Source: Puniceicoccales bacterium
Lineage (GTDB): Bacteria > Verrucomicrobiota > Verrucomicrobiia > Opitutales > UBA953
Assembly (NCBI GenBank): GCA_031256995.1
Contig: JAIRPL010000076.1
Coordinates: 1 to 53,264 of the forward strand
Direction of reading: 5' to 3'
DNA length: 53,264 nt
The notes beneath the pieces are model-generated. The model was not told the origin of the DNA. It did not search any database and saw only the letters and a list, made by a program, of their open reading frames with translations. Shown here piece by piece: positions 48,432 through 53,264 of the stretch; the stretch's first letter is position 1; every line of letters starts with the position of its first letter. Both the position numbers and the translations under genes were made by a program.

Positions 48432-50447
48432 CTACGGCCGGGGCGGCCACGCAAACAGGAGGCGCATGCTGTTGAGGCAGACGATGACGGTGGATCCCTC
48501 GTGGGCAAAAACACCAAGGGAAAGCGGCACGCCGACGCCGATGCTCGCGAAAACCATGACGGCGATGGTGCCAAGGGAGATGGCGAGGTTCTGGCGGATG
48601 ACCGCCCGCGCGCGCAGGCTCAGGCGCATGGCGGAGAGGAAGCGCTCGATGCGGTCGTTGGTCAGCACGACGTCACACTGTTCAAGCGCGGCATCGGAAC
48701 CGCGCGCGCCCATGCCCACGGAGACATGCGCGGCGGCGAGGGCCGGGGCGTCATTGACACCATCCCCCACCATGGCCGGGCGGAAGCCGCGCTGGCGCAA
48801 CTCACGCAGGCGCGCGACCTTGGCCTCCGGGGCAAGCCCCGCGTGGAATTCGCGAATGCCAAGCCTGGCCGCCACGGCGCCCGCGGCGTCCGCGCTGTCC
48901 CCGGTGAGCATGACGGGGTGAATGCCCGCGCCGGAAAGCGCGGCAATGGTCTCCGCCACGCATTCACGCGGCGTGTCGCGCAGGAGGATGCGGCCCGCCA
49001 GGCCGCCCGCGGCAACCCAGACCTCGGTGGCATCGGTGGCGGCGGCGGCGGGTGGCAGCGGCGCGCCAAGGCATTCCTCGGCAAGAGCGCGTTTGCCAAG
49101 CGCGCACGGGACACCGTCAACAATGCCTGTGACACCAATGCCGGCCTTGTTCTGGAAGCCGGACACGGATGGCGCGGGCAGGGACGCGGCGCCGGGGACC
49201 TGGATCCCGGCATGGGCGCGGATGGCGCGGGCGATGGGGTGATTGGCGCAAGCCTCAAGGGCGGCGGCGACACGCAGGATCTCCGGCTCGCGTCCCGCGG
49301 GAAAACTTTCGATCCGCTCGACACCAAGCTCGCCGGTCGTGAGGGTGCCCGTCTTGTCAAACGCGACACAATCGACCTCGGCGAGCTTTTCCACGGCGGC
49401 GCCGCCGCGAAACAGAATCCCCCGGCGGGCGCCCTGGGCGATCGCCGCAAGGATGGCGGAGGGGATGGACAGGACGAGGGCGCAGGGGCAGGAGACGACA
49501 AGAAGCGTCATGGCGCGGTAAAAGGCGGGCCTCCGCCCGTCGGCGCCCTCGGCAAACGGGGGCAGGCCGAGGAAAAGCCACCAGACGAGGAACATGACGG
49601 CCGTGACACCAAGAATGAGCAGGGTGTAGCCTGTGCCAAAACGGTCGGTGAAGCGCTGGCTGGCGGACTTTTGCTTTTGGGCATCCTGGATGAGCCGGAT
49701 GATCTTCTGGAGCGAGCTTTCCCCGGCCGGGCGCGAGACACGGACACGGGCGGCACCCCAGAGATTGAGCGTCCCCGCGAAGACCGGGGAGCCGGGCGCC
49801 TTGGGCGCCGGAAGGGATTCGCCGGTGATCGCGGACTCGTCGGCCGAGGATTCGCCGGAAACCACAATCCCGTCCACGGGGAAAAGGTCCCCGGGGCGGA
49901 TTTGGATCATCTCGCCGGCCCGCAGCCCGTCAACGGGCACGGGGCGCTCGAGACCGTCCTCGCCAATGAGGGCGGCGGTCACGGGCTGGTGCTTGAACAG
50001 CGAGTCGATGGCGTTGCGCGTGCGCTGGGAGACAAACGCGGTGAGGGCGCCCGAGGCGGAAAGCAGCAGCAAGAGCAGGGCGCCCTCCCCCCAAGCGCCA
50101 ATGGCCGCGGCACCGGCGGCGACCATCAGCATCAGGAAATGGATGTCCAGCCTCCCACGGGGAAGGTTGCGCAGCGAGTCGCACAAGGCGTCAAAACCAC
50201 CCAAGAACATCGAGACGGCAAAGAGCGCGGGGGCCAGCCACGCCGGAAACCCGCCAACCCAGCCCTCCGAAACCACGGCACCCGCCGCCGCAAAGACCGC
50301 CCCGCCCGCGGCCAGGGCGCCCAGATGACGCCAGTCCTCATGGGAGTGGTCGTGCCCGTGGGAATAGGAGTTTGCGCACGAACACCCGCAGCCCCCCTCG
50401 GAGGAGGGGACACTTTGTTGGCCGGAAAGAGCGTCGTTGTCGTGCAT
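48432..50447 (-). CDS. P1B-type heavy-metal exporting ATPase
   Basis: A 671-residue metal-transporting P-type ATPase. The N-terminus has a short metal-binding run (GGCGCSCANSYSHGHDHSH) instead of a ferredoxin-like domain. The actuator loop has ITGESLP. The membrane ion site is SCPCALVLSIPSA, the phosphorylation site DKTGTLTTGEL, the HP motif CANHPIARAI and the hinge GDGVNDAPAL. The last helices carry VFAHEGSTVIVCLNSMRLL, which is P1B-4 like (HEGGT), while CPC is usual for P1B-1/2. The metal (Zn, Cd, Co or Fe) is therefore uncertain. ATG 50447 begins right before the Cys/His run. A dyad upstream could be an operator. Confidence 0.88.
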   Translation of the reverse strand: MHDNDALSGQQSVPSSEGGCGCSCANSYSHGHDHSHEDWRHLGALAAGGAVFAAAGAVVSEGWVGGFPAWLAPALFAVSMFLGGFDALCDSLRNLPRGRLDIHFLMLMVAAGAAAIGAWGEGALLLLLLSASGALTAFVSQRTRNAIDSLFKHQPVTAALIGEDGLERPVPVDGLRAGEMIQIRPGDLFPVDGIVVSGESSADESAITGESLPAPKAPGSPVFAGTLNLWGAARVRVSRPAGESSLQKIIRLIQDAQKQKSASQRFTDRFGTGYTLLILGVTAVMFLVWWLFLGLPPFAEGADGRRPAFYRAMTLLVVSCPCALVLSIPSAILAAIAQGARRGILFRGGAAVEKLAEVDCVAFDKTGTLTTGELGVERIESFPAGREPEILRVAAALEACANHPIARAIRAHAGIQVPGAASLPAPSVSGFQNKAGIGVTGIVDGVPCALGKRALAEECLGAPLPPAAAATDATEVWVAAGGLAGRILLRDTPRECVAETIAALSGAGIHPVMLTGDSADAAGAVAARLGIREFHAGLAPEAKVARLRELRQRGFRPAMVGDGVNDAPALAAAHVSVGMGARGSDAALEQCDVVLTNDRIERFLSAMRLSLRARAVIRQNLAISLGTIAVMVFASIGVGVPLSLGVFAHEGSTVIVCLNSMRLLFAWPPRP

Positions 50448-50482
50448 GTCGCTTGCGAAATGGTGTGGATGTTTTCCCGGAC

Positions 50483-50527
50483 ATGAAACGCGCGGCCCGC
50501 CAATTGTGCAACTGCGCTTGCTTGCAC
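50483..50527 (-). promoter_or_regulatory. Dyad and candidate promoter upstream of the metal ATPase
   Basis: GTGCAA-10-TTGCAC (50506-50527) is a six-base inverted repeat about 60-80 bases before the ATPase start. On the minus strand its inner half gives TTGCAC (a weak -35), followed after 17 bases by TTTCAT (-10, 4/6). Such placement would suit a metal-responsive repressor or activator, but no regulator gene is adjacent. Confidence 0.3.
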
Positions 50528-50641
50528 GCCCGCGACCCGCGCCGCGCGACTGACCGCCTTCCGGCACGCGCGCGGGACTTCCCCGGTTCCCGCCACATTT
50601 CCGCCTTGCAGCGGCAAGCGCCCCCCCTTGGCATCCCCGCC

Positions 50642-51103
50642 ATGCTTGAAACCAACAACGCCGCGCCAAGCCCTACCGGGGAGATCTGCCACGACCTCCC
50701 CTCCCCATACATCCCCCACAAGGCCACAGGCCTGCTCCACCTGCCGCGGTTCATCGCAAAAATCCGCAAACACCTCGCCGGCACCCTCCCGGCCTCCTAC
50801 CAGCGCAATTTCACAAAAGGCTTTGACGGCTTCCTGTGCGCCCACCTCGGCGTCGAACCCCAGATGGTCATCGAGGCCGTCCAGGCTTCCGGCGAGGACG
50901 AGGCGGCGCTCGACGCGCGCCTTGCCGCGCTGTTCCCCAACGACTGCCAGCCGGCGAAATGGAACCGCGAACTCGTCCAACGCGGCATGAGCGACATGGG
51001 CCGGGAGGCCTTGGAGGAGGCAAAAAAACGCATGGGGGCCGCCCACCGCCGCGACATCCTCTCCTTCGCCGACATGATCGACCTCGACGAGGGCCGCCTC
51101 TGA
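50642..51103 (+). CDS. DUF5069 protein
   Basis: A 153-residue soluble protein matching DUF5069, a family without known function. Landmarks are HLPRFIAKIRKHLAGTLPASY near residue 35, FDGFLCAHLGVEPQ and the C-terminal GRPPRRDIL-like segment GAAHRRDILSFADMIDLDE. The ATG at 50642 matches the start of homology; earlier in-frame ATGs would extend into the divergent metal-ATPase promoter. It lies 54 bp ahead of nuoB and might be co-transcribed, but nothing links it to complex I. Confidence 0.8.
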   Translation: MLETNNAAPSPTGEICHDLPSPYIPHKATGLLHLPRFIAKIRKHLAGTLPASYQRNFTKGFDGFLCAHLGVEPQMVIEAVQASGEDEAALDARLAALFPNDCQPAKWNRELVQRGMSDMGREALEEAKKRMGAAHRRDILSFADMIDLDEGRL

Positions 51104-51139
51104 CCCCTCCCCCGGCAGGGACGATGCCACACCTTTCCA

Positions 51140-51156
51140 CCCCCCCCCAAAAAAAA
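51140..51156 (+). repeat. C9-A8 homopolymer pair directly before nuoB
   Basis: Nine C (51140-51148) followed by eight A (51149-51156) and a single G precede the nuoB ATG. The tract fills the place where a ribosome-binding site would be. Slippage here would alter spacing, not the reading frame. Confidence 0.9.
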
Positions 51157-51157
51157 G

Positions 51158-51724
51158 ATGAGCAACGAGAGCGAAATGAACTGGCGGCGCCCCGGCGGAG
51201 AGTTTGAGAACGGCGTGGTCGTGTCCCGCGCCGACGCCGTCATCAACTGGGTGCGCAGCCATTCCATCTGGCCGATGCCAATGGGGCTTTCCTGCTGCGC
51301 CATTGAATTGATGGGGTCGGGTGGCTCGCGCTTCGACATCTCACGATTCGGCATGGAAGTCATGCGTTTCTCCCCGCGGCAATCCGACTGCATGATCGTC
51401 GCCGGAACCGTCACAAGAAAAATGGCCCCCGTGGTCCGGCGCATCTACGAGCAGATGGCCGAGCCAAAATGGGTTGTCGCAATGGGGGCCTGCGCAACCT
51501 CCGGCGGCCTCTTTCGCACCTACTCCGTCCTGCAAGGCGTGGACAAAATCCTGCCCGTGGACGTCCACATCTCAGGCTGCCCGCCCAAGCCCGAGGCCCT
51601 GCTCGACGCAATGCTGCTGCTGCAAAAGAAAATCCGCACCGAGCGCTCGCTCTCCAGCCTTTTCCTTGGCCGCGAAACCAGGGATCCGCTCAGGCCGACA
51701 GGCACACCGGAAGCCGGCGCCTGA
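51158..51724 (+). CDS. nuoB: NADH-quinone oxidoreductase subunit B
   Basis: A 188-residue PSST-type subunit of complex I carrying the terminal 4Fe-4S cluster N2. The ligands are visible: the tandem cysteines in MGLSCCAIE, Cys in MGACATSGG and Cys in [29 protein letters not shown] is typical. The length is normal, with a Gly/Pro tail. nuoC follows after 31 bp; nuoA is not upstream, where DUF5069 lies. The start ATG has an A8 tract in front and no Shine-Dalgarno sequence. Confidence 0.95.
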   Translation: MSNESEMNWRRPGGEFENGVVVSRADAVINWVRSHSIWPMPMGLSCCAIELMGSGGSRFDISRFGMEVMRFSPRQSDCMIVAGTVTRKMAPVVRRIYEQMAEPKWVVAMGACATSGGLFRTYSVLQGVDKILPVDVHISGCPPKPEALLDAMLLLQKKIRTERSLSSLFLGRETRDPLRPTGTPEAGA

Positions 51725-51755
51725 AAACAAAAGACACCCTCCCCCGCCCGCCGCC

Positions 51756-52319
51756 ATGCCAGCCCCCTCTTTTCAGGAACAACTTTTTGCCCATTTCCCC
51801 GAACTCTCGCCACGACCAGGCGCGGCCGACGGCATCCTCGCCGTGAACGCCCCGGCGGCACTCCTCGTTGAGCTTGCCACGACCCTGCGTGACAAATTCG
51901 GCTTCTCCGTGCTGGCCGACATCGCCGGTTGCGACTGGGGTCTTGACGCCTACCGCCGCTTTGGAGCCATCTACCACTTCCAGCGCCCGCCCGCCATCCC
52001 GGCGGCGGCACGTGAATCCACCGGCACTCCGGAAACCGCGGAGGACGGCGCCGCCGTCAGCACGAAACCCGCCGCCGCGGGCGAAGACTCCCGCCTTACC
52101 CTGCGGGTGGCCTGCGACGCCTTGGACAATGCCACCCCTTCCCTGCCCTCCCTGGCCCATCTCTACGCCTCCGCCCTCTGGTTTGAACGCGAGGCCTACG
52201 ACCTCCTCGGCATACGTTTCGACGGCCACCCATCCCTTTCACGCCTGCTCCTTCCCGAGGACTTCGGCGCGCACCCGCTCCGCAAGGACTACCCATTGCG
52301 CGGCAATCACGATGTTTGA
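51756..52319 (+). CDS. nuoC: NADH-quinone oxidoreductase subunit C
   Basis: A 187-residue 30-kDa subunit of complex I. The N-terminal half has FGFSVLADIAGCDWG and FGAIYHFQRPP. The C-terminal signature is WFEREAYDLLGIRFDGHPSL followed by RLLLPEDFGAHPLRKDYPL, which is diagnostic. Between them lies a 35-residue Ala/Glu/Thr insertion (about 80-112) not expected in the family. It follows nuoB closely. Normally nuoD would follow, but here about 950 bp of non-coding DNA does; nuoD is at 13.8 kb. Confidence 0.92.
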   Translation: MPAPSFQEQLFAHFPELSPRPGAADGILAVNAPAALLVELATTLRDKFGFSVLADIAGCDWGLDAYRRFGAIYHFQRPPAIPAAARESTGTPETAEDGAAVSTKPAAAGEDSRLTLRVACDALDNATPSLPSLAHLYASALWFEREAYDLLGIRFDGHPSLSRLLLPEDFGAHPLRKDYPLRGNHDV

Positions 52320-53110
52320 TGCCCCCCTTTCGCGCACACCGACTCCGCCATGAAGAGATTCGGCATCCTTGGACAGCGCATCCTGAAATCACGGAAGTTT
52401 ATGTGAAACCATCCTTCCCGGCGTGACGGGACTTCCCGGCGCGACAGGACGGACATCCTCGCCAAAACATGGGAGCTTGGCCCGGCAGGATTCCCGACGC
52501 GCCCAAACCTCCAGCAAAAACCTCCCCATCTCGTCTGCGTAAAATTTGTGCGAGGGAGGCGCCCCCCCTTCGCCTTTTCTGGCGGTACGGAGGGAAACGA
52601 CTGGCCGCCGCCGCGCCGTCCTCGCCGTGACACCGCGACGCGCTTGTCCAGCGTTGCCTTGGCTCGCGGGTCCGGCACCCCCGCCGCCCCCGCTGTGCCC
52701 CGCCGCCGCCGCACTGCCGGCGTAGCGCGGGTTTCCAAACCTGCTCTTTCCACCCGAACCCCGCTCCGCCTGGACGCCTGGCCGGACCGCCCGCGCTCCC
52801 GCCGGACGCTACTTTGGGGCTTGCCCACGCCCCAAGTCCCGCGCCTGCCAAGTAGCGCGTCCCCCAAGTCCCGCACCGCCCAGTCCCGCACCTGCCCGTG
52901 TCCATCGCCTTCTCCCCCCCCCGCGTCCATCGTCTGCCTGCCCACGCCTAAAATCTGCCGGCCGGCGGCGGAGGGTGCGGCGCGGGAGAAGGCGGGGCGC
53001 AGTGGGGGTGTTCGCGCTTTCACGCAATAGGACATTATTTAATCCCGTTTTTTTGTAATAATCTCGTAAATATTACTTGCGTTAATGGGACTATTTTCGT
53101 TTGATTGGAG
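52320..53110. other. Non-coding, repeat-rich DNA turning AT-rich at the right end
   Basis: No reading frame looks like a protein. At 52425-52465 an imperfect direct repeat of TTCCCGGCGTGACGGGA occurs twice. At 52812-52900 there is TTGGGGC/GCCCCAA (52814-52835), a stem-loop, followed by several near-copies of AAGTCCCGCRCC. From about 53030 the sequence changes sharply from GC-rich to AT-rich, with a T run and the dyad GTAATA-10-TATTAC (53055-53076). The GC-rich part resembles dispersed intergenic repeats of Opitutaceae; that is memory-based and unverified. Confidence 0.55.
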
Positions 53111-53116
53111 TGTCTT

Positions 53117-53218
53117 ATGAGATCTCCTCTCCACGAAGAACAAATGAATCAACATTTTCAAAACCGGAGCATAAATGCTCTTAATAATACTGTGGCCGCC
53201 CGTCGGGGGGGGGGCTAA
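53117..53218 (+). CDS. Short frame ending in a G10 run, possibly frameshifted start of a longer gene
   Basis: ATG 53117 has GGAG six bases upstream, one of the few good Shine-Dalgarno sites in the window. The frame (MRSPLHEEQMNQHFQNRS...) runs 33 codons, enters ten consecutive G (53205-53214) and stops at TAA. With eleven G the frame would instead stay open to the window edge. The codons are AT-rich, unlike the neighbours. It may be a short peptide, a phase-variable gene, or a sequencing indel in the first part of a larger gene. No family is recognised. Confidence 0.3.
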   Translation: MRSPLHEEQMNQHFQNRSINALNNTVAARRGGG

Positions 53219-53264
53219 TAGGATTCAAAAGATTTTCTAATGACACGCGCGGCAGGGGTGCGTC

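Noticed and set aside
48501-50486. 661-codon plus-strand frame opposite the metal ATPase
   Set aside because: Shadow; Gly/Arg/Asp-rich low complexity.
52350-52406. 18-codon frame just after nuoC
   Set aside because: Too short, lacks a ribosome site, and lies at the edge of the repeat block.
52307-53035. 242-codon minus-strand frame after nuoC
   Set aside because: Arg/Gly-rich translation of repeat DNA; overlaps the end of nuoC and has no start context.

Overview
The window reads as a stretch of GC-rich (about 65 %) chromosome from a Gram-negative bacterium, most likely a member of the Verrucomicrobiota near Opitutaceae. This placement is inference. It rests on the gene mix: a DUF5069 protein, a DUF1080 sugar-hydrolase lipoprotein, a FucP-type permease, a long AdoCbl-dependent ribonucleotide reductase, a tiny basic 36-residue protein, LPS and lipoprotein functions, and an almost complete lack of Shine-Dalgarno sequences. 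I see no rRNA, CRISPR array, prophage or recognisable IS element, so this is mostly housekeeping chromosome with lineage-specific envelope genes.

Layout. 1-1274: an edge fragment, an AT-richer island and C-rich DNA with no convincing gene. 1.3-9 kb: exoD-like, topB, araB, lolD and queA. 9-15 kb: clpB and uvrC diverge, followed by a lone nuoD. 15-17.7 kb: trpD and uxaC. 17.7-20.8 kb: a leader with two competing hairpins, a small lipoprotein, two oligopeptide-type ABC permeases and a proline-rich membrane protein. 20.8-24.4 kb: an unusual Fur protein, an EamA exporter, mnmA and a GT25 glycosyltransferase. 24.4-37.7 kb: a long minus-strand run (lpxR-like, lipoprotein, nrdJ, terminator, M23 peptidase, lipoprotein, two small proteins, O-antigen-ligase/TPR protein, folA, icd, secreted protein, 36-aa protein). 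37.9-43.2 kb: cyclophilin, an outer-membrane protein, lepA, the DUF1080 lipoprotein, tRNA-Val and tRNA-Ser. 43.3-52.3 kb: rsmE, tgt, fucP-like, rnhC, a P1B metal ATPase, DUF5069, nuoB and nuoC. 52.3-53.3 kb: non-coding, repeat-rich DNA that turns AT-rich, with a short ORF ending in a run of ten G.

How the genes fit together. Sugar-acid and pentose catabolism is represented by uxaC, araB and the FucP-like permease. tRNA and rRNA modification or translation is represented by queA, tgt, mnmA, rsmE and lepA. Envelope and LPS functions include lolD, lpxR, GT25, the O-antigen ligase, the M23 peptidase and several lipoproteins. DNA work is represented by topB, uvrC, rnhC, nrdJ and folA. Complex I genes are split, with nuoD about 36 kb from nuoBC.

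The most notable observations are three proteins that keep their fold signatures but have lost metal ligands (UvrC without its Fe-S cysteines, Tgt without two zinc cysteines, Fur without its sensing-site residues). Others are a P1B ATPase with a mixed CPC/HEGST signature, an attenuator-like pair of hairpins between uxaC and the permease operon, and homopolymer tracts at nuoB and at the right edge.
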